A DNA stretch of 5,572 nt. It comes from Nanohaloarchaea archaeon PL-Br10_U2g27. GTDB lineage: Archaea; Nanohalarchaeota; Nanosalinia; Nanosalinales; Nanosalinaceae. The DNA lies in contig LKMX01000042.1 in NCBI GenBank assembly GCA_001564035.1, forward strand, positions 1 through 5,572, written 5' to 3'. Of this stretch, positions 1 to 5,459 are shown one piece after another (position 1 is the stretch's first letter; the number at the start of each line of letters is the position of its first letter). A program made the position numbers and the translations under genes. The notes beneath the pieces were generated by a model. It saw nothing but the letters and a program-made list of their open reading frames with translations, did no database searches and had not been told where the DNA came from.

Positions 1-10
1 CCGCATTCGA

Positions 11-53
11 CTAAAAAACATTAAATTCAACAACAAACAACATTTCTAATACA
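11..53 (+). promoter_or_regulatory. Archaeal promoter of unit 1, leaderless GTG start
   Basis: An A-rich BRE-like run (13-18) precedes a TATA-like TTAAATT at 21-27, whose first base is 33 nt before the GTG at 54. A start site 25-28 nt below the TATA centre would fall at about 49-54, so the transcript would have almost no leader. No Shine-Dalgarno sequence precedes the GTG. The 43-nt segment aligns without gaps to 1926-1968, with 35 of 43 bases identical by hand count, which argues for a functional element. Transcription start was not measured. Confidence 0.6.
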
Positions 54-248
54 GTGTCTCTGAAAGGAACTGAGGGGAAAACAGTTGATGTAATAGTAGG
101 CCTAGTGATAGCTATTTTCGTAGCAGCAATATTCCTAGCCCTATTCCTCCCCGCCATACTCGGAGCAGAAGACGCTGCAAGCTGCGTAGGCCTATTAAGA
201 AACGTTGGAAGCATCATCGCAGATATGACAGGTAGATCAATATGCTGA
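54..248 (+). CDS. 64-aa single-pass membrane peptide, pilin-like N-terminus
   Basis: I do not recognise a named family. The protein starts MSLKGTEGK, has a long hydrophobic segment at about residues 12-37, and ends in a short extracellular-type tail with two cysteines (C44 and the C-terminal C64) that could form a disulfide. The Lys-Gly at residues 4-5 resembles a short class III signal peptide, so cleavage by a prepilin peptidase after Gly5 is possible. The GTG start is chosen because it sits at the expected distance from the promoter and because its first five codons match those of the gene at 1969. Its stop overlaps the next start by 7 nt, so the two genes are probably cotranslated. It could be a minor pilin or a small partner of the large protein downstream; this is inference. 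Confidence 0.7.
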   Translation: MSLKGTEGKTVDVIVGLVIAIFVAAIFLALFLPAILGAEDAASCVGLLRNVGSIIADMTGRSIC

Positions 249-1900
249 AAGGAACGGGCGTCGGCTCAATCATAAAACTAGTGCTAGCGCTCATGGTCGC
301 CTCTCTCTTCATATCAGTAGCTACCTTGGGGTCTTTGGGCGACGCATTGCAGGAGAGCTTTGGAAATATTGGAGACGCAACCGATTTCACAGCAGAGATA
401 GAGGATGTGGAAGGCCTCTCCGATATTACAATGTTTTCTAGGGATCGCGCGGTCAACGAGGGCTGCGACGTAGTAGATAAAATAAATGATCCTGATGAAG
501 ACGCAGTAAGCGAAGGAGATCCTAGAAATATTGATTACGGATATCCAGGATTAGAGGATACGACCCTAGGAAACACTCCTCCTTGTTTTGGTGGAGAAAC
601 CGGCGCACTGAGAGACGGCTGGGAATTAACCCCTGGAAGATTAGGGACTCATGGAGAGGACGAAAACTACATGCCGGGCATCTATTCTAGAGAAGAGTTC
701 GAAATAACAGATGAAATCTTGCTTGATACTAACAACGGAAATTACTGGCTGGAAAACGAGTTAGGGAACGTCGTAGCAGGATCTCCTGAAGACCTGCAAC
801 AAGAACTGGATGACGAAGACGATGGCCTAATCGACACCGTGACCGGAACCATTGGCGGAGCGGTAGACGGAACAATTGACTGGATACAAAGAGACTCTGT
901 AGTATACGGATTTTTAGCAGATGCTCCAGAGACAGAAGTATCAGAGGCCGTGATATTCTTGAAAGATCCGTCAATAGACTTAGAGAAACGAACAAATCTA
1001 GGAGATGTGGACCTAGAAGAGGTCGATCCAGAAGACATAGAATTTACTGTACAACTATGTGAAGGAGACAGAGGATACGTACAATCCAATAGAGAATACT
1101 ACGATTATGACGGCGTGACCTCCTCTGACCCCTTACACCCTATAATTGTTATTGAAGAGACGGAAATGGAATCCTGCGGAGAAGACGTAGGCGAACCAGA
1201 ACCATACTCCGGACCACACACAGGAAACCAAATATTCATCCATGCCGAACAATCTCTTACCTCAGGCCACCAATGGCCTGATGTAGAAGCATTTGAACTA
1301 AAACAGGTAGGAGAACGCCAAGGCCGTGAATGGGCTTTAGACGACGCAGAAGAAATGGCAGAAGATGAAAACAAAGAATTCAACCGGAATGACTACACAG
1401 GAAACAGCAACAGATGCGAAATATACTTCAGAGATGAAACTCGAAGCGGCGAGGCACGAGAAGCCACACTCAGAACCTACGATATCGGAACATTAATGGA
1501 ACGAGACCACAATGACTTCACAGACTCAGGGCTAGAATTCTCATCAAGCACACACAGATGGAGATCAAGATTAGGAACTGGCAACCCTCCGCCCACAATC
1601 TGGGAAGAATACCCAGCATTCGACCTCATGAACGAAATGAGCACAACAGAAGGAGGAACAGGCCTCGACAGCCAACAAATAGACGACCCCGGAGAACTAC
1701 ACGTAGAAACAAGCACAGGCATCAGCATAAACCAGTTATACGGAGACCTAGTATGCGCAAACCCTGACGACTCAAATTACGCAGAATGGCACTTATGTGA
1801 TGAAGGCCTCGACGAAGACCTAAAAGAAGTAGAAACTGAAGATGGAACTTGGAGCTGTGACGCAGAAGAGGGCGAATGGAACCTAGTTGAGGAAGAATGA
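242..1900 (+). CDS. Large acidic Cys-rich surface protein with N-terminal membrane anchor (copy A)
   Basis: This 552-aa protein has no function I can name. It begins MLKGTGVGS, with a hydrophobic segment at about residues 10-31, followed by roughly 520 very acidic residues, presumably outside the cell. Eight cysteines stand at 75, 115, 273, 312, 392, 505, 519 and 539; all eight have counterparts in the paralogue at 1969. Conserved blocks include a Gly-Tyr-Pro-Gly-Leu-Glu-Asp plus Cys-Phe-Gly-Gly region (about 100-118), a G-IYSRE-FEI segment (about 142-155), VQLC-GD-GY (about 270-280), TEMESCG (about 307-313) and a C-terminal WHLCDEGLDEDLKE...WSCDA..GEW block (from about 516). Residues about 175-265 are not obviously conserved. 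An AGGT-type ribosome site at 230-233 precedes the ATG. It is probably an anchored or pilus-associated ectodomain protein, perhaps an adhesin; that is inference. Confidence 0.85.
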   Translation: MLKGTGVGSIIKLVLALMVASLFISVATLGSLGDALQESFGNIGDATDFTAEIEDVEGLSDITMFSRDRAVNEGCDVVDKINDPDEDAVSEGDPRNIDYGYPGLEDTTLGNTPPCFGGETGALRDGWELTPGRLGTHGEDENYMPGIYSREEFEITDEILLDTNNGNYWLENELGNVVAGSPEDLQQELDDEDDGLIDTVTGTIGGAVDGTIDWIQRDSVVYGFLADAPETEVSEAVIFLKDPSIDLEKRTNLGDVDLEEVDPEDIEFTVQLCEGDRGYVQSNREYYDYDGVTSSDPLHPIIVIEETEMESCGEDVGEPEPYSGPHTGNQIFIHAEQSLTSGHQWPDVEAFELKQVGERQGREWALDDAEEMAEDENKEFNRNDYTGNSNRCEIYFRDETRSGEAREATLRTYDIGTLMERDHNDFTDSGLEFSSSTHRWRSRLGTGNPPPTIWEEYPAFDLMNEMSTTEGGTGLDSQQIDDPGELHVETSTGISINQLYGDLVCANPDDSNYAEWHLCDEGLDEDLKEVETEDGTWSCDAEEGEWNLVEEE

Positions 1901-1925
1901 CTGCAGATTCGCCCGAGCAGCATTA

Positions 1926-1968
1926 CTAAAAACCATTAAATTCTACATCAAACAATAATATCAATACA
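1926..1968 (+). promoter_or_regulatory. Archaeal promoter of unit 2, duplicate of the unit 1 promoter
   Basis: This lies in the 68-nt gap between the two large genes. It repeats the layout at 11-53: an A-run at 1928-1932, TTAAATT at 1936-1942 and a GTG start exactly 33 nt after the first base of the TATA-like element. Identity with the first copy is 35 of 43 bases and continues through the first codons of both genes. No Shine-Dalgarno sequence is present, so leaderless translation is likely. No oligo-T terminator separates it from the upstream gene, so read-through from unit 1 is possible. Confidence 0.6.
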
Positions 1969-3567
1969 GTGTCTTTGAAAGGAATGGGCGTCAGCTCAAT
2001 CATAAAACTGGTACTAGCACTCATGATAGCATCACTATTCATATCAGTAGCAACACTAGGCGCACTAGGAAACGCAATGCAGGAAAGCTTTGAGAACATA
2101 GGAACTTCTGCAGATTTGACAAGCGAAATAGAAAACGAAAGACAGTTATCAGACCTAGCAATGTTCGTCAGAGACCGAGCAGTCGACTGTGAACAAGTAA
2201 TCGAAAGAAACGATGGAGAACCTCTTGACGGATGGCCTAATGACGGAGAACAAGGATACCCAGGTCTAGAAGATACAGGCCTAGGACAAAACCCTTCATG
2301 CTTTGGAGGCGACACAAGCGTCATAAGAGACCCACTACAAGCTATTCCAGGCAGAGGCATGCTAGGAGGAGGCCCCGACGACAACAACATGAGAGGCATC
2401 TACTCACGAGAACAGTTCGAAATCAAAGAAGAAATAAAAATAGACGAGGACAGAGATCATTACTGGCTAGACACCAATGTTGCTGGAGTATCAAGTAAAA
2501 TGTATGAGGAACATATTTCGGAAGAAGGCCTTGAAGATTCTGGAGGCAGCCCAAACGAACTATATCACGGTACAGGAAGAAATTTCGTTTATTTCTTTGA
2601 AGAAGGTGTAGGCGACTCAAGATCAAACTTATTGATAGAAGAGGATCTAGACGATTTCGAGGAAAGGATATGGTACTGCGGCATAGAACAAGTAGCAGGA
2701 GGCAGCCCTCAGACACAGTGCGAAAAAGAAAATTTAGAAGAAGCCGTTGAAGACAAATATTTCGAGGTACAGCTTTGTCCCGGAGACAAAGGTTATATCC
2801 AATTAAACGCTGAGACGCCTCAAAATGAAGGCGCAGGCGATGCTGATGGTTCAGAGGACTACTATCCAAGAATTGTTATTGAACAGACGGAAATGGAATC
2901 TTGTGGGGACGGCGAAGAACTAGGCTCTCCTGATCCGTATGTCGGGCCTTATACGGGCAGCCAGATCTTTGTAAGAGCTGGTGTTGGAGATGGGGCGACT
3001 GATTGGCCTGAGACAGAGAACTTTGATTTAATGGAGACTGGTGAAAGACGAGGCTCTGACTGGGTGAGAGATCACGCCGACGAAGACAATTTAGGAGGCC
3101 CTGATAGCTGTGAAATGTATTTCCACGAAGAAAGAGGGTTTGGTCAACGTGATGCAGCCAGTTTAAGGACTTACACTACTGGCACACACATAAGGCAAAA
3201 TGACGGCAATTTTCCAAGCGCCTATATTGATGAATCACCTAGAGTAGATGAAGGCGGAGGACCCGGCAATCCTGATACTCCGATCTATGCGGACGATCTG
3301 ATTGACGAGATAGGTGCGCTAGACGGATCTACTATAGGCCCGGAAGCAGGTGAATTGAGGCCTAGCAATCCTAATGACGGATGGAACGAGCTTTACAGCG
3401 ATTTGTTATGCCACAATCCCGATGATTTAGAGTTCGCAGAATGGCACCTATGTGATGAAGGCCTTGACGAAGACCTAAAAGAAATCGAAACAGATTCCGG
3501 AACATGGAGCTGTGACGCTGATGACGGAGAGTGGAGTTTTGACACTCAGGGAGGCGGAGGACTATGA
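1969..3567 (+). CDS. Large acidic Cys-rich surface protein with N-terminal membrane anchor (copy B)
   Basis: This 532-aa protein is a clear paralogue of the preceding large gene. It starts MSLKGMGVSS and has a hydrophobic segment at about residues 11-32. Cysteines at 74, 111, 270, 312, 381, 481, 495 and 515 match the eight of copy A; the last three have identical spacing (14 and 20 residues) in both. Two further cysteines (237 and 251) sit only here, inside the divergent middle region, and may form an extra disulfide. The last residues form a short Gly tail, encoded by DNA that also serves as ribosome-binding sequence for the next gene. The GTG start follows from the promoter distance and the lack of a Shine-Dalgarno site. 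Base composition shifts inside the gene near 2480. It is presumably exported and displayed; ligand or partner is unknown. Confidence 0.85.
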   Translation: MSLKGMGVSSIIKLVLALMIASLFISVATLGALGNAMQESFENIGTSADLTSEIENERQLSDLAMFVRDRAVDCEQVIERNDGEPLDGWPNDGEQGYPGLEDTGLGQNPSCFGGDTSVIRDPLQAIPGRGMLGGGPDDNNMRGIYSREQFEIKEEIKIDEDRDHYWLDTNVAGVSSKMYEEHISEEGLEDSGGSPNELYHGTGRNFVYFFEEGVGDSRSNLLIEEDLDDFEERIWYCGIEQVAGGSPQTQCEKENLEEAVEDKYFEVQLCPGDKGYIQLNAETPQNEGAGDADGSEDYYPRIVIEQTEMESCGDGEELGSPDPYVGPYTGSQIFVRAGVGDGATDWPETENFDLMETGERRGSDWVRDHADEDNLGGPDSCEMYFHEERGFGQRDAASLRTYTTGTHIRQNDGNFPSAYIDESPRVDEGGGPGNPDTPIYADDLIDEIGALDGSTIGPEAGELRPSNPNDGWNELYSDLLCHNPDDLEFAEWHLCDEGLDEDLKEIETDSGTWSCDADDGEWSFDTQGGGGL

Positions 3568-3716
3568 AGGGAGGAGTTAATCTGTCGATAAAAACCGTCA
3601 CCATGATTGCTTTGGGCGTTATGATGGTTGTTTTGATGTATTTGACGTTTGAGACCGTGGTTGACAGCTTGGTTGACTCATTTTTAAGCAATTTGACGAT
3701 GCCTTCAGGCAATTAA
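3564..3716 (+). CDS. 50-aa single-pass membrane peptide, MKG start
   Basis: This short gene overlaps the stop of the preceding one by ATGA (3564-3567) and has purine-rich ribosome sites just upstream (GGGAGG 3549-3554, GGAGG 3556-3560). The product starts MKGGVNLS, has a hydrophobic, Met/Val-rich segment at about residues 12-30, and a tail of only about 20 residues with no cysteine. The Lys-Gly at positions 2-3 is shared with most proteins of the locus and may mark a prepilin peptidase site. No family is recognised. Its size fits a minimal pilin-like subunit or a small membrane partner of the large protein. The coupled start, the ribosome sites and the oligo-T run just after its stop support a real gene. 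Confidence 0.65.
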   Translation: MKGGVNLSIKTVTMIALGVMMVVLMYLTFETVVDSLVDSFLSNLTMPSGN

Positions 3717-3718
3717 CG

Positions 3719-3725
3719 TTTTTTT
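3719..3725 (+). terminator. Oligo-T transcription terminator after unit 2
   Basis: Seven consecutive T residues, followed by GTTTG, begin three bases after the stop codon at 3714-3716. Archaeal RNA polymerase commonly stops at such T-runs without a hairpin, and I see no stem upstream. The position, just ahead of a new promoter-like region, fits the end of unit 2. Confidence 0.5.
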
Positions 3726-3728
3726 GTT

Positions 3729-3767
3729 TGAAAACCTATTTCAACGAAGCCAACAAATTAACTGTTT
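3729..3767 (+). promoter_or_regulatory. Probable promoter of unit 3, leaderless GTG start
   Basis: An A-run (GAAAACC, 3730-3736) and a TATA-like CTATTTC (3736-3742) precede the GTG at 3768. Counted back from the GTG, the TTCAAC at 3740-3745 falls at the same distance as TTCAAC at 26-31 of the first promoter. The TATA element is weaker than in the other two copies and overall similarity is lower. No Shine-Dalgarno sequence precedes the GTG. Confidence 0.45.
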
Positions 3768-3926
3768 GTGAAAGGCCTTGATGTATCTCTAACTGTTGTA
3801 ATGTCATTGGTAGTGGGAGTCATGATCTTGGTGATTGTGGGGCTTATACTCAGCGGAAATATTGCAGGCCTTGAAGAGTTTGTATCCGAAAACCTGGATC
3901 TTGGTTTTAACGGTCCGGAAGAATGA
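3768..3926 (+). CDS. 52-aa single-pass membrane peptide, first gene of unit 3
   Basis: The product begins with GTG and reads MKGLDVSLT, then a Val/Leu/Ile-rich membrane segment at about residues 9-28 and an acidic tail of about 24 residues ending in Pro-Glu-Glu. It has no cysteine. The start is supported by the promoter spacing and by the Lys-Gly at positions 2-3, common to this locus. Its stop overlaps the next start as ATGA (3923-3926), a sign of translational coupling. The family is not recognised; the size and layout suggest a small pilin-like subunit. Confidence 0.65.
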   Translation: MKGLDVSLTVVMSLVVGVMILVIVGLILSGNIAGLEEFVSENLDLGFNGPEE

Positions 3927-4135
3927 GAACTGCGGTAACAGTGGTGATTACCGTGGCTTTGGCGATTATGGTTTTGGTCGGCGTGTTCGTAGCTGCTGAC
4001 AACGCTTGGAGCGAAGGAGAAGAGAACGTTGAGGATACAGGAGGATTTTTTTCGGACTGTATAGGCGACGTCTTGACTGATTCTGATGACGCAGACTGCG
4101 GTTTATTCAATGAAAACGGTAACGGAGTTGATTAA
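3923..4135 (+). CDS. 70-aa membrane-anchored acidic protein with two cysteines
   Basis: The protein starts MRTAVTVVI and is hydrophobic from residue 4 to about 25. An acidic tail follows with C46 and C59, which could pair. Unlike most neighbours it lacks Lys-Gly near the start, so it may keep its N-terminal anchor uncleaved. It is coupled to the preceding gene by a 4-nt overlap, and its stop is 3 nt before the next start. The end of its coding sequence contains the ribosome site of the following gene. No family is recognised; it may be a small exported component of the pilin-like set. Confidence 0.7.
   Translation: MRTAVTVVITVALAIMVLVGVFVAADNAWSEGEENVEDTGGFFSDCIGDVLTDSDDADCGLFNENGNGVD
4124..4132 (+). 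promoter_or_regulatory. Shine-Dalgarno site deciding the TTG start at 4139
   Basis: GGAGTTGAT matches the archaeal consensus GGAGGTGAT at 8 of 9 positions. Measured from the end of its GA, it lies 7 nt before the TTG at 4139, which supports that non-ATG start. Confidence 0.6.
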
Positions 4136-4138
4136 GTT

Positions 4139-4561
4139 TTGAGCGCCACAAACAGCCCAATATTCATAATTGTATCCGCCTTAATGACCGTAGTAGGAAT
4201 AGGGATTGTAGTAAGCATAACGATGAACTTTGGAGAAGACACTCAGGCCCACAGCGACACAAACGAATTCAACAACTTGGCGCAAAGCATAGAGCAGGAA
4301 TGTGAGAGATTAGAAGATCAAGGCCAGATAACTTTCACAGCCAGCGCAGACCTGGCGCTTAGAGAGAACGGCATCCTTCTTGAAGAAGACACTCTAAAAT
4401 ACGATAATCAAGAAAATGATCCTGAAAGAACACTAGACTGTAACGTAGACATAGAGAACAGCATAGATTTTGAAGGAGAAGATGAAGGCCTTATACCGAC
4501 AGGAAATCATAGAATACTGATAGACGAATCCGGTGACGGAATAGAGGTGAGCAATTCTTGA
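4139..4561 (+). CDS. Predicted minor pilin-like protein, 140 aa
   Basis: The product has a short polar N-terminus (MSATNS), a hydrophobic helix at about residues 7-29 and an acidic soluble domain. Residues about 43-60 look helical (LAQSIEQECERLEDQ). The rest alternates in a way that suggests beta strands, ending in a HRILIDESGDGIEV segment. C55 and C101 could form a disulfide. A long N-terminal helix followed by a beta-rich head is the usual architecture of type IV pilins and pseudopilins; assignment rests on this architecture and on the neighbours. There is no Lys-Gly before the helix, so processing is uncertain. The TTG start is supported by the ribosome site just upstream, and the stop overlaps the next start as TTGA (4558-4561). 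Confidence 0.75.
   Translation: MSATNSPIFIIVSALMTVVGIGIVVSITMNFGEDTQAHSDTNEFNNLAQSIEQECERLEDQGQITFTASADLALRENGILLEEDTLKYDNQENDPERTLDCNVDIENSIDFEGEDEGLIPTGNHRILIDESGDGIEVSNS
4544..4550 (+). promoter_or_regulatory. Shine-Dalgarno site for the TTG start at 4558
   Basis: GAGGTGA is a perfect match to the archaeal anti-Shine-Dalgarno complement and lies 7 nt before the TTG at 4558. It supports that start even though it is not ATG, and lies inside the end of the preceding gene. Confidence 0.7.
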
Positions 4562-4959
4562 AAGGCCAGACCTCATACCCTTTTTCAATGCTTGAAGCCG
4601 GGATAACGTTCCTGATACTGATAAGTATAATTTATGGCTCCCAAAACTATACAGAAAGTTTTCTAATGGAGGAAACCGCTGACGCACAGGCGGACAGAGT
4701 CGAGAACGCTGCAATAGCAGTTGACAGCTTGCCGCAGGGGCATCTGGAGCTGCCTATCTCAAGATATGAATACAAAATTGATGGAAGCGAAATCATTCTG
4801 CAGTTCCGAGATGCTGAAGAGTCAAGAGATCTCAACCACTTGTCTGTAGACGAGATAAACGGCTCCAGTGAACTCACAGAGGTTGAAGGCCTATGCTTGG
4901 AAAAAAGGGATGACGAAGATGAGACAATTCTTGACTTTACATCAGGTGATTGCCAATAG
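4558..4959 (+). CDS. Predicted type IV pilin-like protein with KGQ signal, 133 aa
   Basis: The protein opens MKGQTSYPFSMLEAG, with Lys-Gly-Gln at 2-4, the motif typical of archaeal class III signal peptides cut by prepilin peptidase between Gly and Gln. A hydrophobic stretch runs over about residues 14-27. Residues about 39-56 look helical (ADAQADRVENAAIAVDS), and then come likely beta strands (LELPISRYEYKIDGSEIILQF, about 63-83), the usual order for a pilin head. C113 and C132 near the C-terminus could pair. The canonical Glu at +5 is absent; a Glu occurs at residue 13. Start choice rests on the strong ribosome site and the KGQ motif at the very N-terminus. Likely role: pilin or pseudopilin subunit; the specific filament is unknown. 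Confidence 0.8.
   Translation: MKGQTSYPFSMLEAGITFLILISIIYGSQNYTESFLMEETADAQADRVENAAIAVDSLPQGHLELPISRYEYKIDGSEIILQFRDAEESRDLNHLSVDEINGSSELTEVEGLCLEKRDDEDETILDFTSGDCQ
4944..4950 (+). promoter_or_regulatory. Shine-Dalgarno site for the gene at about 4950
   Basis: AGGTGAT matches the archaeal consensus. It touches the TTG at 4950, which leaves no spacer for that start, but the end of AGGTGA is 6 nt before ATA at 4956. The other strong sites of this operon have spacers of 6-7 nt. This makes the annotated start of the next gene doubtful. Confidence 0.6.
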
Positions 4960-5459
4960 ACCTGTACAACTTGGTGACAAAAATCCCTTATTTGATAATG
5001 CTCATCATAGGCCTAACCATAATCATAAATCTTTATGTCGGAGGCTTGCATGATCTCAGCGCAGATGTTGATATGGCGTCCGAAGAGGATTACCGCCAAG
5101 CAATGATTTTAGAGAACTTGTTGAATTATGATCCCGCTCTCTCGGAAACAGATGTGGATTATGATCAACGGCGAGCTGTTATGCCAGTAGATCTGCTGAG
5201 TAACGAGGATCCGGAAGATGGAGAAGCCGGTTTCCACACTAGGAACGATAACTGCTACATCAGCGAGGTTACAGGCCTTGATGGCGAAGAGTTTGCTTTC
5301 GGAGTCCAGGTTTTGAGCGATGAAAACGAGTACGCCGAAGAGCCTGAAACCATCCAATGCCGCTTTACAGAAGTTCAAGACTCTGTCTGGAGCCCTGCAT
5401 TAATTAAAAGAGAGGATAATCCTCCTTTAGAGGTGATACTTCATGTATACTCACCTTAA
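4950..5459 (+). CDS. Predicted minor pilin-like protein, about 169 aa (start uncertain)
   Basis: Counted from TTG 4950, a hydrophobic helix spans about residues 13-31 (KIPYLIMLIIGLTIIINLYV). An acidic soluble domain follows, with a helical part (EEDYRQAMILENLLNY, about 45-60), an RRAVMPVDLL segment (74-83), and two cysteines (C102, C137). It ends in a likely strand (LEVILHVYSP). The layout resembles a large minor pilin or pseudopilin next to smaller subunits. No Lys-Gly precedes the helix. TTG at 4950 overlaps its own ribosome site; ATA 4956 would have normal spacing and a 4-nt ATAG overlap with the upstream stop; TTG 4971 or GTG 4974 would begin just before the membrane segment. The body of the gene is not in doubt, only the first few residues. 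The end overlaps the next gene by 17 nt. Confidence 0.75.
   Translation: MPIDLYNLVTKIPYLIMLIIGLTIIINLYVGGLHDLSADVDMASEEDYRQAMILENLLNYDPALSETDVDYDQRRAVMPVDLLSNEDPEDGEAGFHTRNDNCYISEVTGLDGEEFAFGVQVLSDENEYAEEPETIQCRFTEVQDSVWSPALIKREDNPPLEVILHVYSP
5430..5436 (+). promoter_or_regulatory. Shine-Dalgarno site for the ATG at 5443
   Basis: GAGGTGA, followed by T, matches the archaeal consensus and lies 6 nt before the ATG at 5443. It fixes the start of the last gene within the end of the preceding one. Confidence 0.7.

Noticed and set aside
1558..1767. Plus-strand 69-codon frame inside copy A
   Set aside because: Its translation is Arg/Pro/His-rich, opposite to the acidic proteome, and it is nested in the well supported large gene.
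1901..1920. Possible hairpin terminator after copy A (CTGC...GCAG)
   Set aside because: Only four outer base pairs form, the inner pairs would need a 2-nt loop, and no T-run follows.
2298..2498. Plus-strand 66-codon frame inside copy B
   Set aside because: A basic, Arg-rich out-of-frame shadow of the real gene, without a ribosome site of its own.
242..3567. Assignment of the large proteins to S-layer glycoprotein, protease or giant SPEARE-type families
   Set aside because: No catalytic triad, PGF-type C-terminal sorting signal or C-terminal membrane helix is visible, and size and motifs do not match anything I can name with confidence.
4868..5053. Plus-strand 61-codon frame across the junction of two pilin-like genes
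   Set aside because: It bridges two supported genes in another frame, its product is basic with no membrane helix, and it has no promoter or ribosome site.
11..5378. Numerous minus-strand open frames of 67-157 codons
   Set aside because: They lie opposite convincing + strand genes, have Ser/Arg-rich low-complexity translations typical of the antisense of Asp/Glu-rich genes, and lack acidic character and sensible start sites.
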